64,000 nucleotides of DNA from Margaritifera margaritifera (Eukaryota > Mollusca > Bivalvia > Unionida > Margaritiferidae): contig JAQPZY010001232.1 of the NCBI GenBank assembly GCA_029931535.1, forward strand, positions 1,302,001 to 1,366,000, written 5' to 3'. The notes beneath the pieces are model-generated. The model had not been told where the DNA came from, did no database searches, and was given only the letters and a program-made list of their open reading frames with translations. Position 1 is the stretch's first letter. Each line of letters starts with the position of its first letter. Positions 49,140-62,527 of the stretch are shown one piece after another. Made by a program: the position numbers and the translations under genes.

Positions 49140-49915
49140 AGAATTACGTCGAAATTTTCGCCATGTTGCAACAATATTTTAACGAGCACAATAAACAGTT
49201 AACTGAAAAAAGGAATATTTTGCAAAGTAACTATTATGCGGTAACTGGTTCAGTTAAAAGTATCATTTATAGCAGACGACGGTGAACTTTATAAAATGAA
49301 TGACTGGTATTAGATCTTTTTATAAATTTTGTATTCCTGCTGGGGTGGGGGTGGGGGTAAAGAAGTTAAAGTATAGCACTGTACGAGCTTTACCCACAAT
49401 GACTTCAGCAAAAACGGCATTAAGGTTAATAATAGCGAAATTGAGTATAATTTTAAGCGCATGATTTTCGGACAGCTTTAATTTCTAAATGCAAAAACGT
49501 CCAACATACCAAGTACGAGACTGCTGTGTGAATAGGTGTCGTTACACAGCCATGCGAATAGCTTTACGTAAATTATACACACGGCAGCCGTGCGAATAGC
49601 CTTCTGCAGATCATGTACCAGGGCAGTCGTTTGATCAGTATTTCCCAGTTACGGTACACGACAGCCGTGCCAACAGACTCAGTCTTTTTCATTCCTTAGT
49701 TCGTTCATTCGTTTATTGCTTTCTTTCTTTCATTCGTTCATATTATTTATTCATTCATTGCCTCACTCATTGAATGGGTCGGATGTGCAGGCAACGCGCA
49801 AATTTTCTATTTGAATGACCAAGCTTTTTAAGTTTTTTTTTTTTTTTTTCGTTTTGTTCCATTTTAGTCTGGTTGCATATGCATATCTCATTATCGAATT
49901 TCGTTCTGAATTTGT
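49140..49915. other. Intergenic, upstream of BCKDHB, no gene recognised
   Basis: Contains three related 45-60-bp units around 49515-49670 (CAGCCGTGCGAATAGC, TTACGTAAATTATACACACG-like) and a T-run at about 49837-49850. No coding signal. Confidence 0.5.
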
Positions 49916-50022
<107 letters not shown>

Positions 50023-50255
50023 TATTGTACTTTATCTGCATATATGGAAATAAGGATTTACGTTCACTACAGAGGAAACTGTTTAGGAGTATTTATCATC
50101 TAAATTTGAATAAACTGATTACTTAATAGTGAAATATTATGCATCGAAGTATGATGTTCGATTCTGTTATCATTATACGTATATTTATTTGTATCTGTTT
50201 TAGTTCCGGAAATAAATTCCAGATTATCCTTCGTTGTGTGTATCAATAACCTAAC

Positions 50256-50397
50256 ATGGCCGCTCTCAAAGGACTGATTGCGAAGGGGTCACTGCAAAAA
50301 TTCATTTGTAGTAATGTTCGAAAAGAGTTAAAGTTTCGCATTTTTGCCAGATGTTCCCATTTTACATACGTTCCAGATACACCCCAAGCCGGGCACG
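50256..50397 (+). CDS. BCKDHB: BCKDHB exon 1 (start, mitochondrial presequence)
   Basis: ATG at 50256 opens MAALKGLIAKGSLQKFICSN and then VRKELKFRIFARCSHFTYVP. The first 35 or so residues are rich in Lys/Arg with no acidic residue until Glu24, as expected for a matrix-targeting peptide. HFTYVPD begins the conserved mature region. The donor is CACG|GTCAGT (phase 1). Confidence 0.9.
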
Positions 50398-51257
50398 GTC
50401 AGTTGATTTTGTTGTAATTAGATAGCATTGAAATATGCAAACTTGGTCAAAATCAAACAATACTCCCTTTTTTCGATATAACTTGTTTAGGGTACAAGGG
50501 ACAGTTTTTATGCAAAAATGTATGCCGCATCAACCTGCCTAATAGAAAAATTAATAAAATATAGAGTACACCAGTAAGGTCAAAAAGGTCCATATTTTGG
50601 GATAGCTATAATTAAACTTAACATAAAAATATCATTCATTTGCTCTGACAAGTTAATGGAAGCGCATAGCAAAATAAGTTTATAAACTCCAGCCCCAAGT
50701 TCACACATGCATTTTTCATGTCAGAAAGCCATTTTTGACACACAGTGGTGTTCACAGTGCTAATGTAAGCGTTGTCCCAGTGTGATAACTTTGAAAAATA
50801 TTGTGTACTAAACAGCTTGATGCAATTCAAAATAGTTGCCATCCAGGCCGTTTTTGAGATATTATGTTTGCCTTGGACCCAACGTGTCTATAGCTATGCT
50901 CAAGGTATTTTGCAAAATGCATTTTCTGTGATTAATCTATACTTTTTGGGATTTATTGGAATCATTATTATATAATATTTTTTATTTATATTTTTTGTCC
51001 CCGTAACCCCTAAGATATTAAATCAGGAGCCTACCAAAAGTCCATATCTAAAAATAGCATGGGTTCAAAATTTCAAAAATTTGGCTATTAGCGGTTTTAT
51101 CATCACCAAAGGGGAATTTTCACACATGTCAAACATGAAAATATTTTTTATAATACCTTAAACTAAATAAATGCTGTCATATTCAAACATCTGTATAAGT
51201 TAATAAAAAAAGGACTGAAAACATTTATCCCCATTGTTTTCCAATGTATGGTACTTT

Positions 51258-52193
51258 GGGGTGTTACGACTCTAGGAGTAATGTAACAAGATAAAAGACA
51301 CAAACAAGCTTTCAAGATTAAAATGCAAATCTTTAATTTCCTAAAATATTAAAAGTATTAAAATAGTTCAACAAACAATCAAAGTGAAAGAATTAAAAAT
51401 AACTTACAGTATAGAATATCCTAAAAAGTCCTAAATTGTTTTAAAGTTCACTTCCGGAAGTTAATCCAAATAATCCAGATGTAGTATTCCGAATGAAATA
51501 GCCTTTGATGTGCTAATGTGTTGATAAGTTTCAAGTAAATCCAAATAATCCTTGTAAGTCTGGAATCTCACAAGTATTAGAAATGTTCCAGATAATTCCA
51601 CGAAACTGTATGTTAATTCAGATGATGAACAATACTGACTTCTAAATGTATTGTATTATGAATCTTCAAAGTAAATCCCACACTGAACTGACAATTTAAT
51701 ACGACCTTTCTTCTCTCAAGTAACTGTAACAGAATAAATTATCACAGGATTACTTGCTATATATACATAACAAGTGCGCAGAATCAAATAAACCCATTAC
51801 GCAGTTCCTGTCAGCATTCGAAGCCTTTAAAAGCCTAAGGAATGTATTTATTTCTAGTAAACACAATTTTATTCTCAAGAATGCTGTATTAGACTAAAAC
51901 TAACAATCAACATGTTGTTGTTTTCAATGAAGTAAAAGTACAGATAATCTAGGTTATGAGCTCGCGACAGATCACGTGACACAACCAGCGTGTGACCTTG
52001 CAATGTCAATTTCTAGTACACGAAGTAGGTCAATTCCTTTTGCGCTCAAATAGTCATGTGACCATTTATCGATCAAAAATTTGTCGTATGTATACTCATA
52101 CGGTAACCGCAGTTTAGACTAAGAACAGAGATCATAAACTAATAAATTAAATCATTATAAAAAGGAAAAAGAGGTATGATTCCGTAACAGGGG
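51258..52193. mobile_element. Solo LTR with 4-bp target duplication
   Basis: The element is 51262-52189 (928 bp). It starts TGTTACGACTC and ends ATTCCGTAACA, so TGTTACG and CGTAACA are inverted ends in the TG...CA form. GGGG flanks it on both sides (51258-51261, 52190-52193). No internal coding region is present, so recombination between two LTRs is the likely origin. It lies in BCKDHB intron 1. Confidence 0.75.
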
Positions 52194-53485
52194 TAAATTG
52201 TCCCTGGTTGTACATTTGAATTCACCTTGCTTTAATTTACTCCGAAAGTAAAGCATAATCCAGCTGAATCAAAGAATCTATGTGCATGTTACTATTAATT
52301 TGTACAATTTCATGCATCCTTGTACCTGCAAACACAGTAGTAAATTAAAAGTCAAGAAAATACTTAACACATCCCTTAGATGGCAGAGGAGTAAATCCAT
52401 TTACAAAACTTTATAGGTTGACGCTAACAATCGCCGAAGGAGCAGACCAGAAGTTTATAACTCAACCTCATTAAAGTCACATATCTGGTGATTGAAAAGT
52501 TATGAAATAGTTATATTGTCTGCTGATTTTGGTCCAAAAGTTTACATACTTTTGCAGTGTAACATATTTTTGAGCCTGTAAACATTATATCACTAACTAC
52601 TTCTGCCATATTGGCAATGCATCTTCTGGTTTGGATGACAAGCCTGACCTGTTTAATTCAAAACTCAATTTCAGGCAAGGTGCATCAGTTACAATTTTTG
52701 AAAATTGTTGTAAAAAAAGGTTTAAAATGTTGCTCTTTCTAAAAATGTATGTATTGAACATATATTTTGCAGGTTAAGATAATCAAATACAATTTGGACA
52801 CTTCAGCTTTCCGTTATTCACCTCAAAATGCTTGTTAAAATTAGAATAAGGTCAGATAAGCAAGATTTGTGGAATTTCCTTTGCTTAAATACCCATAATT
52901 CCATGCAAGAAGTGACCATGTAAGAACAAAGTATGGTGCAAAAATAGATCTGTCTTGGTCCAATGTTATGCTGTGGGTGGCTAGCTGTGCTTGCTAGCTG
53001 ACTATTGGTATTTCACTGTCTAGATACTGTGAAGTAACTATTGGTGGTGTACATGCCTCACATCGATTTCAAGAACAGCAAGTTTGTTTAAGATAAAAGT
53101 GAATGTAGTATGATGTGTTGCTCAAAGATGAAATGAAGAAAAAAAAGTGAATGGAATATGGTTATTTGCTTCTTCCATAGTCTTGGAAAATGTATTGATT
53201 TGAAATGGAATTAAGCTAATTAAATAAAATAATATAGAAAAGAAAGTAATTTCTTCCTTGATTCCTTCTAGCTACGCACAAAATTAAAGAATAGCAAGTT
53301 AAAAGCATTGAGAATTATAGTTGTAACATCCCAAACAATCACAATTATCATGGTTATCAACTGCCTTAATTTTTAATTCGTTTATTATAATACTAGTTAT
53401 TTCACAATGAATGAGCATTAACAATTTGATGACATATATATTGGTGACACAACAATACACTTATAATGTTCTAAATTATTGGGAC
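52194..53485. other. BCKDHB intron 1, no gene recognised
   Basis: AT-rich intron with no coding signal. Confidence 0.5.
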
Positions 53486-53489
53486 TGCA

Positions 53490-54030
53490 AGTTTTAGTGC
53501 TGGGACTGCAACTTTTTTCAAGGAAGCAGTCCTGGACTGCATCTTTCAAAATCATGTGGAGAACCCTGATTTTGAAAATCTTATCGCTACTCATCCTGGA
53601 TGGATGGTCATAGCGACATGGAGTTTTAGCCAAAAGGTTTTTCATGATGTCTAGTTGGTCCTAAATGAAATTGTTCTGATCTGACATCCAAAATGGCCAC
53701 CATGACAGCCATCTTGAAAATCTTGTTATTGCTGCTCCTTCTAATCATAGAAACATATTGACGTGGGATTTTTACCAGAAGACTTCTTATAATGTTTAGT
53801 TGGTCCTCAATAGAAATGGTGCAGATCTGATCTCCAATATGGTGGCCATCTTTTCAATCATGTTATCACTACTCCACCTGAATGGATTCCCACATTGACA
53901 TGGGGTTTTCACCAAAAGACTTCTTATGATATCTAGTTGATCCCAGTGAAATGGTACCAATCTTACATTGAATTCTGCCACAATGGCCATCATAAAAATG
54001 TTATGATTGCTTCTCCCCCTCAGCAAATGG
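53490..54030 (+). repeat. Dispersed repeat family R1, copy 3
   Basis: Four internal units with GTCTAGTTGGTCCTAAATGA, CCAAAATGGCCACCATGACA, GAAAATCTTGTTATTGCTGC and a GGGTTTTCACCAAAAGACTT-like part. The conserved end block is missing; the copy ends near 54030. Confidence 0.8.
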
Positions 54031-55225
54031 TCATTTTGATAATAAATAAAGTGAACTCTGTCAATTGAGCACACATTTTACCTTAGCCCATATTTTCTCT
54101 TTAATCATAGGAAAATGATGTAATTTGTAAATGCTTTAAAATAGCATCTTTGGATTGGCTGTTCTGTTAGGGTAAGAATTTGTGTTCAAAAGCTTTCTTC
54201 AATACAGTTGAAATACATTTGTAACAATGTTGATAGGCTAACTTTTAAACATGTAAAGTTATGTTTAAACTATTTTTTTTTATAGAATCATTTGCTTTGT
54301 ATTCTATGATTTTATGCTGTTGAATATAAAATGAAATTTAAAAAAACTCACCAAGGGCTCTTTACATCAATTGACTAAAAGTTTAGTAAATTTATCCAAT
54401 TTTTGGGTAAGGTCATTGATGGGACTTAAGAGCTTGAGGTATGGGACTTCCAAATTTCCAACTATGGAAGTCCAGGACTTCCAGAAATGAACAACTGATG
54501 AAACCAAGGCATTGTCAGTCAAAAGTGATACTGCTTGTAGCATTATCAGTTAAATGTGTCATAGCTGTTACCATCTAGGTCAAATGCAAAAATGGCAAAT
54601 TGGTATTTATCATGTGATTATGGTTATTTTTTAACTAAAATTAGTGATCTGTGGAAATTAATTGCTAACTTCTTTATATTTACTAGAAAAAAAGTCATGA
54701 GATCTGATTGTCTTCCCCATTGAGACTTCTCTAGCCTTCTTTGAGAGTCTGGGGAAAACACTATATGCATTCACTTAAAAGAACAAACCAGGGAGAGATG
54801 TTCAAAGTTTAAAGAACAGCAGATTCCTGTTAGCAAACAGTTCAAATGCATCAGATGTAGCTTGTCTTTCTTCTCCATGGTGAAGAAATCTTAAAGAGAA
54901 CATTTCAGATGTTGTTGCTGGCTAATTTTCACTTCTTTTTTTTTTTTTTACATATGGAGCATAGTGTAGAAAAAGGTACCACATGACACACTACAGTGTT
55001 GTTGTTATTGCTGTAAATGTTGAGTTTTTGCATCCAGCTCTTTTTTTCTGTCATTAAAACTTAATGGGTGCATAATCTAGATGAGGATGTCATAATGATC
55101 TACTTTTCACTTGCTTAGTTGTGACACCAGCACAGATTTGTTTTGTTGAATATAGACACAGATGGATTATTATACCCCAGCCTCTACAGAGATGAGGATA
55201 TACTAATTGAATTGCCTGTCCATCC
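54031..55225. other. BCKDHB intron 1, no gene recognised
   Basis: No feature beyond a T-run at 54938-54950. Confidence 0.45.
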
Positions 55226-55229
55226 ATAT

Positions 55230-57340
55230 GCCCTTCCTTCAAGCACACAATCTCATTAGCACAACTAGTCCAGACCTGCAGTTTTTGATGGATTGCCATG
55301 AAACTTGGTAAATATTATGGTTATCACCTGAAGATGACTATATTGACAAATCACTTTGTTCCCACAATTTTTGTTAGAGATATTGCCCATTCTGTCTTGT
55401 AGCAGTGTATGACACAATCCTGTTAGTGCAAGTAGTCTCACAGTTTTTGATGGATTACCATGAAATTTGGTAAATATTGTGGTTGTTACATGAAGATGCT
55501 CGTATTAACAAATCACTTTGCTCCTGACGATTTATTAGAGATATTGCCTTTTTTGTCCTGTATCTTAATTCATTATATGGCACAATCTCATTTGTGTAAC
55601 TGCCATTTTTTGATGGATTGCCATGAAATGAAACTTAGTGTTCATTATGGCTATCACCTGAAGATGCACATATCAACAATCATTTTGCTATGCAAGATTT
55701 GTTGGAGGTGTTGCCCTTTTTGTTTTGTAGCATAATGGAGTGTATGATACAATGTCATTAATATAACTAGTCCTACAGTTTTTAACTCTACTGATCATAG
55801 ACCAGAAGTGTTTGTCTTGTTAGTCCTAAATGAAAATGGTGTCAATCTGATGTCTAATATGGCTGCCACACTGGCCAGCTTGAAAATTTTGTCCTGAATG
55901 ACTAGTCATATCAGCATGGGGTTTTCACTAAAAGACTTCTTATAATGTTTTGTTGCTCTTACATTAAAAATGGTGCTGATCTGATGTCCAATATGTGGCC
56001 ATCTTGAAAATCTTGTTTTCACTACTTCTCTTAGATGAAAAGTCATTTTGACATTGGGTTTTTATCAGAAGAATTCTTATGGTGTCTGGGTTTTCATTAG
56101 AAGAATTCTTATGGTGTCTCGTTGGTCCTAAATGAAAATGATTAACCCTCAATATGACCACCATGGTGGTTATTTTGAAAATATTGTTACATGTATCTCT
56201 ACTCCTCCCAAATGGATGGCTATATCAACATGGGGTTTTCACCAATAGACTTCTTATGTTAACTAGTTGGTCCTAAATAAAAATGATGCCAGTCATACAT
56301 ACAATATGGCTGCCATGATGTCTGTCTTGAAAATCTTGTTGTCACTACTCCCCCTGAATGGATGATTATAATGACATGGGATTTTCACCAAAAGACTTCT
56401 ATTAATGTCTACTTTGTCCTAAATGAAAATGGTGCCAATTTGACATCCAATATGTCCACCACAGCAACTAATTTGAAAATTTTGTTATTGCTGAAGAATA
56501 TCATAGATGGTTTCAATACTCAGCAGTTAAAAGGAAGAAATAGTCTTATCTTGAATTCCTGTAAATTCATTTTACCCAGCAGAGCATCAGTCCCTTTGAG
56601 GGACTCTTTTTATGGATTGCTATGAAACTTGGTAAGTATTAGTCATCACCTGAAGACATGGATATCATCTAATCACTGTGTTTCTGCAATTTTTATAAGA
56701 GTTATTGCTCTTTTTGACTTGACTTGGCTTGAATGTAGTGTATGACAGAACATTTTGAATGCAATTAGTTTCACAGATTTCATTGGATCGCCATGAAAGT
56801 TGGGAAATATAATGATCATCATTTGAAGATGAGCATTCAGCAATTCACTTTGTTCCAGTGATTTTTGTTAGTTATTGCTGATTTTAATTAGAAGCCTGAT
56901 ATAGTGTGAGACAGAATTTTGTGAGCTAGTCTCACAGTTGTAAGTGGATCACCATGAAACTTTTTGTATATGTATATCATTTGAAGATGTGCATCTCAAC
57001 AAATCACTTTTCCCTTGCAATTTTGTTAGAGTTATTGCCCATTATGTACTGCAGCTGAAAGCAGTGTAAGACAGAATCTTGTGAATGCAAATTGTCCTGC
57101 AGACTTTTATGAATCACCATGAAACTTGGTACATATTATGGTCAGTATCTAAAGATGCATATATATAGACAGATCTTTTTTTGCTTCTGTGATTTTTGAC
57201 AGAATTATTGCCCTTTTCTTACTTTTAGCTGGATGCAATGTTTGACAGAATTTTGTGAACGCAGGTACTCTTGCAGATTTTAGTGGATTGCTGTGAACTT
57301 GGTACATATATATGCTCACCATCATTAGATATGCATGTTG
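55230..57340. repeat. Tandem array R2, about 150-bp unit, split by R1 copy 4
   Basis: Units at 55265-55784 and 56611-57340 share GTTTTTGATGGATTGCCATGA, AACTTGGTAAATATTATGG, CACCTGAAGATG, AATCACTTTG and GTTAGAGATATTGCCC. At least three units lie left and five lie right of the insertion. It is in BCKDHB intron 1, ending about 280 bp before exon 2. Confidence 0.88.
55785..56610 (+). repeat. Dispersed repeat family R1, copy 4, nested in R2
   Basis: Six internal units, each with GGTCCTAAATGAAAATGGTG and CCAATATGGCTGCCA-like parts, then the end block (GAAGAAATAGTCTTATCTTG, CAGAGCATCAGTCCCTTTGA, GGGACTC). Left of it an R2 unit stops after CTACAGTTTTT, and right of it R2 resumes TTTTTATGGATTGC, so this is an insertion. 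Confidence 0.82.
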
Positions 57341-57622
57341 ACTAGTCATTTTACTCGAACCAGTTTCAGAAGAGTTAGTTGCTTTTTTAAACTATGGACT
57401 CATTCCCCTCATATGGAAGGGGTGTGATGCATGGGAGGCAGGGTTATATTTTCTTGATCTGTTTGCTCACCTTTATCTTAGTTAGAATCAAGCCAACTTT
57501 TATTATAAAATGAATTTCATTTGTTTTAGACATTCTGTAAAGAAAAAGCCTAGTGTTTAATCGGCAAATTTGATATTTTTGGAAGAAATGCTGGCTTCAT
57601 TTATTTATTTTTACAATTTCAG

Positions 57623-57700
57623 GTGAGACAACTCGGATGAATCTCTTCCAGTCCATCAACAGTGCCATGGATAATGCCCTTGAACACGATCCAACAGCAG
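57623..57700 (+). CDS. BCKDHB: BCKDHB exon 2
   Basis: 78 bp between TACAATTTCAG and GCAG|GTATAT, phase 1 to 1. It encodes GETTRMNLFQSINSAMDNAL then EHDPTA, the conserved start of the E1 beta catalytic domain (MNLFQSVxSALDNSLxxDPTA). Confidence 0.95.
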
Positions 57701-58465
57701 GTATATGGTGGTGTAGCCAAATATATTTTAACCTGTACAATTTCAATGCTTGATATCTTTCCATTGTATTCTTGTGTTTGAAACAAGTAATTTCTATTGT
57801 CAAACTTATTTTCATTGTCTTGACAATAATGCAGCATTATTAATATTAAGTTATTGAGAGGCTGTTTATCTTAACATAAACACTCAAATAAATATTATTA
57901 TGTGTAATACCTTTTACGAATGCTATACACATTTTCTTTTAATAATAAGAGTATTTTGAAAATCAAAGGGCATATATATCATTACGTTAAAATACAGTAT
58001 TGCTTCCTGTTAGTGAAAAATATCAGTGCAGTTTGGCATTTTGTATGACAATATTTTGCTGATTTTAATTGGTACCATAATTTGTGTAATTTTTCTAGCA
58101 CAGTTGGTCCATAGAAATCATAATTATTTTTTCATACTAAAATGTTTTGTACATAGAGGTATGTTTTATTATTGAAAATTTTTAATTTTAATATCAGTAA
58201 TACATATCTGTTGCTATGTGTAGCTGGTACTTTTTTGGACATAAAATACTCCGACAGTATGACGAGAATTCGTCCTCCCATTAGGGTGAACCAGAAGATT
58301 ATTGAACACAAGATCACCCCTGGTCCTCCTAGCAGATACCTTGGCCATGTGCACTGTCTTTCATTCTTTTTCAGTCGCATGGCTGTAATATCGGCCTTGT
58401 TTACGTCGATGAAGAATAGCCTTTGCTTCATGGGTTAACAAGCGATTTTACTATATTCTTTATGT
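57701..58465. other. BCKDHB intron 2, no gene recognised
   Basis: AT-rich. The opposing open frames at 58132-58438 have no domain. Their GC content is locally higher (58240-58400), so a decayed repeat is possible. Confidence 0.45.
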
Positions 58466-58469
58466 GCAT

Positions 58470-58710
58470 TTAAGTGTAACCTAACAATATTTTGTGAAAT
58501 TTAAGTGTAATCTAACAATATTTTGTGAAATTTAAGTGTAACTTAACAATATTTTGTAAAATTTAAATGTAACCTAACAATATTTTGTGAAATTTAAGTG
58601 TAACCTAATAATATTTTGTGAACTTTAAATATAACCTAACAATATTTTGTGAAATTTAAATATAACCTAACAATGTTTTTTAAAATTTAAGTGTAACCTA
58701 ACTATTTTTT
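58470..58710. repeat. 31-bp tandem repeat, about 8 copies
   Basis: Units of AATTTAAGTGTAACCTAACA followed by ATATTTTGTGA. Later copies have AATATAACC for GTGTAACC. It lies in BCKDHB intron 2. Confidence 0.92.
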
Positions 58711-59389
58711 GAGTACTTATTGTGAGTGGTATTATGAGGTACCATTGTAAAATATCAGAATTTAGTAACCTACCAGTATTTAGGGTACTTTATTTGACTA
58801 TGAAATAAGTTACTTGCATAATGGAGTGATCACTTTTTAAGGGAAGAGGAGGCTGTGAAATCACATGTTGCATCTATACTTGACTACCTCCTTAATGCCT
58901 CTGGTCAATCATGGTTGCACACTTCTACATATTCAACAAGGATCAGAAGATACAAATCCATTGCCTACTTGCTTTAAACATAATTTCATAATTGTAAATA
59001 TAATTAAGGCAGTCAAGGAATGAAAGAAAAAGAAAATATTGAGCAGGTATGGTGAGTTTTCATTTCAAATACACTTTCCAATTAAGTTTTAATTTTCAAC
59101 TTTTAAAATTATCTTTTACATAATAATGCTAACAATTATTTTCCATACACCTTATTGTTCATTTTCGTTCCTTTTTGCAATTTTTTTTTTCATTTTTGTT
59201 CATGCTTTAGTTAATGTTTGCTAATTTTAATTTAGTTTTGTTTTATTTTTCTTTATTTTTGTCCTGCCAGCATTGTTGTTCTTGGCATCGTAGGCATCAG
59301 CATTAAGGTTTTGCATTTAGTTCCATTTCTCTGACACCATTGTATGTCCAGCAATGAAACTCGATGGGTGTAGTCATCTCAGATGGTAC

Positions 59390-60235
59390 CACTCACCACA
59401 TGCAAAAGTAGATCATAGTGACATACTTTTCTTGCTCCAGTGATTAAATAAAGTTGTTGAATTTAGATCAATATCTCAGATACTTTTGCATGTACAGTCA
59501 TAAAACTTATGGATATTCATCTTGGAAGGTACTCCGCATCACGGCAAAACTAGGTCATGGTAACATACTTTTCACACTCAGTGATTAGCTCTTTTATGCA
59601 CTTTGTAAAGAGGTCACATAACTTATCATATGTATTCAACCCTGGGTGACATGATTAGATAGACTCAGTGTGGAGAAGAGTTATTATTGCTTAAATTTAT
59701 CAAAACCAAATAAATTTTCCGATTCTGTAATGGATTGCAATAATGCTAACAAGTTCATATTTAACAGCATGATAAAAGATATATGAAAATTTGAGCAGTT
59801 TTTGAATTATTGAGCTTGATTCATAACTGACCTTTACAGTTCTGATAGTACTGTGTCATCATCTAGGCCAGTTTTGCATGTACAGTCATGAACTTGATGG
59901 GTTATTTATAATGTAGGGTACTGGCCACCACAGGCAAATGTATGTCACAGTGATCTATTTTTCATGCTCCAGCAATTAAGTTATTTTTTTGCATTTTGCT
60001 TAGTATGTACAGTTATGAAACTTGATGGATTATTCATCTTGGTGGGTACCTACTTTTCACATTCTAGCAATTACATGGCATTTTTTCCATTTAGCTCAAC
60101 TTCTTGGACACTGTTATGTGTACAATCATGAAATTTTATGTATGCATCTATATTAGGAATATTAATCACCTCATTGACATACTGTTTAGGTCACAGTGAT
60201 CTTCATTTCTTGCTCTAGTGACTTTGCAAGGTTTT
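59390..60235. repeat. Tandem array, about 170-bp unit, about 5 copies
   Basis: Units share TGTACAGTCATGAAACTTGATGG, TATTCATCTTGG, GGTCACAGTGATCTA, TTTTCATGCTCCAGCAATTA and GCATTTTGCTTAG-like parts. This resembles the GGTCA array in ATE1 intron 7, but here the palindrome is imperfect. Confidence 0.8.
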
Positions 60236-60239
60236 TGGA

Positions 60240-61105
60240 TCATGCCACGGCACAGCAGGCAATATATAGTATTCTGCAGAATTCTTGTTGAAATTTAGGC
60301 ACCACATTTGAAGTATGGCAAATATCAATACTAGTTATTATTATTATTAGCCTACATATAATTATATAATTGTTTAATAATTATAATTATAATGAATGCA
60401 AATAATGTCAGCAAAGTGTTTTATACTTAAAAGAAAAATCTTTCTATGCAGTTCACTGAAACACAGAATGAGCGAGTTGACTGGAAATGCTAATAGGATT
60501 ATGAATTCAATTGTAATTGCCCCCACAATTGATTGAATTTTGCAAGTAGCATTAAACTTTTTGGTGATTTTTGGAAAAGGCCTACAGGATGGTGCTGTAC
60601 CAGCATCATTCAGTTACTTTTTTCTTTCTGTGATATTTGCATACAAGTACATGTACAATGTTTTGCCAGCAATTGGGAGAAAAATGTTACCAATTAGTTT
60701 GAAATTGTTGTAACAGTTATTTAACTTTAAGATAGTGAAACCTATGTATGAGGGACATACAAGGGACCATGAACAGTTGTCCTTTGTAGAGAGTTGTTTT
60801 TTTTATATGTAAGTGAAAGTAAGAAAAGGGATCATAAATGTCACCTTTATGAATAGTTGTTTGCTTAGACAGGTTTCAATGATGCTTTATAATTGAATGA
60901 AGTATCCTACAGCATGATTGTTATGTACTTTATAAGCAAGTATGGAGATGTCCACTAAGAAAGATTTCTTTATATCCTTTAAAGAATGAATAACAAGTAT
61001 TCATCATTTGACTGTATCAGTTTCACTGCTACAAAGGTCTTCAGAATTGAAAGTTCCATTTCATTTTGGGACATTGTTGAAGCACACAAATTTATGACGG
61101 TTATC
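60240..61105. other. BCKDHB intron 2, no gene recognised
   Basis: AT-rich sequence with no coding signal. Confidence 0.45.
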
Positions 61106-61110
61106 ACTAT

Positions 61111-61333
61111 ATACAGTATATACTCATTTATAAGTCGAATCCAACTGCAAACAATATAGAGTCTGATCTGCTGTCGAATAATGCACTGGCAAATCAGGGT
61201 CTATTTTGTTTGTTCTACTAATTACTCCAAACAAACTGCAGAGATGCAGATCTGCTGGCGCATTATACGACTGCATATCAGGGTCTGTGCAGTTTGCAGT
61301 TTTCTTCGATTTATAAGTGAGTATATACGGTAC
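61111..61333. mobile_element. Palindromic MITE-like element, copy 6
   Basis: Runs from CAGTATATACTCATTTATAA to AAGTGAGTATATACGGTAC with both internal hairpins. It is the only full copy outside ATE1 and shows that the family is dispersed. Confidence 0.82.
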
Positions 61334-61572
61334 ATGTACAGCTAGATAAAATGATACTTTTTAAAACTGAGTCCCATTTTAGTCTGAGAAATTGTTGTAT
61401 CACATATTTGTAATGATGAATATTGTGAACAGCCACATATAGTGATGTTAATTAAATAGAGCCCCATTTCAGTTTTAGACAATATTGAAGCAAAAAGTTT
61501 TAAAAATTAGCACTATGGACAACCAGTTAAAGTGCATTCTACTGATATAAACTGATTTCAATGTCCTTTCAG

Positions 61573-61641
61573 TTCTTTTTGGTGAAGATGTTGCATTTGG
61601 TGGAGTTTTCCGCTGCAGTATTGGTTTGAAGGACAAATATG
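61573..61641 (+). CDS. BCKDHB: BCKDHB exon 3
   Basis: 69 bp between TCCTTTCAG and TATG|GTATGT, phase 1 to 1. It encodes [20 protein letters not shown] then DKYG, the near-invariant [12 protein letters not shown] block with the Glu that binds the thiamine diphosphate aminopyrimidine in this family. A 120-bp TA-rich microsatellite begins about 130 bp downstream. Confidence 0.97.
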
Positions 61642-61770
61642 GTATGTACCATTGATTGTCCTAAGAAGAAGGTAATTTTATTCTCATCAGCAAAAGCAAG
61701 TGAAACCTAGAATTCATTTTAACAGTGTTCAATGTCTGTCAGAGTAGTTTCACATCTGGCATGTATATAT

Positions 61771-61900
<130 letters not shown>

Positions 61901-62527
61901 TTTATTTTTTTTTGTATATGATTTAATGTCACCTCAGCACAATCCTGGCTATGTAGTGCAGATTAAAAGTTAAATTATAAAATTGTTAAGGTAAAAATTA
62001 CAAAAACTTAAGGAAGATAGTCCATTCCCAATAAATATAAATCTGTTCCATAAGATAAAAGATGAAAGTGTTAAATAGATATGTTAAAACTCCTTAAAAT
62101 GTTTGTATAATTAGCAACTCCAGTCAAATTATTTTAATACGTAAAAAATGAATGAAGCTTATTCCAAATTTTAAAGCTCATTGAATCCTCTTCAGAACAG
62201 TTTAAATTATCAAGATATCTCTACTAGAACCAAAGTTACATTAACTTTAAGTTGACAAAAATTGAGTCATTTTTAGAATTTTTTGTCTTGTATAATGCCT
62301 GGTTTGACTTGCTCAATGACACATATCTGAAACCAAAATCCAGTAATCTCCCCAGAAATTTTGGATAGCATCGGGGTACGCGTGTTTGGGTAATAAAATG
62401 TTTTACAAAGCGCGCGTTAACGTCATAAAAGTGAAACAAATTAATATCAATGAAATAAAAAGAAGTGCATATATTTACATAGTGTTTTTTATTTACCTAT
62501 GTTATAACAGTAACAACAATGCATATC

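Larger units (their letters stand above)
50256..61641 (+). other. BCKDHB: BCKDHB gene locus (partial; 3' end beyond right edge)
   Basis: 2-Oxoisovalerate dehydrogenase subunit beta is the E1 beta chain of the branched-chain 2-oxoacid dehydrogenase complex. With E1 alpha it forms the thiamine diphosphate-dependent decarboxylase of valine, leucine and isoleucine catabolism in the mitochondrial matrix. Three exons are visible on the plus strand: 50256-50397, 57623-57700 and 61573-61641. They give 96 codons of a protein usually near 390 residues. Codon phases agree at both introns (7.2 and 3.9 kb). Exon 4, beginning with a DRVFNTPLCEQG-type sequence, was not found before 64000, so the rest is to the right. 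ATE1 is divergent, 13.2 kb away between start codons. Confidence 0.95.
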
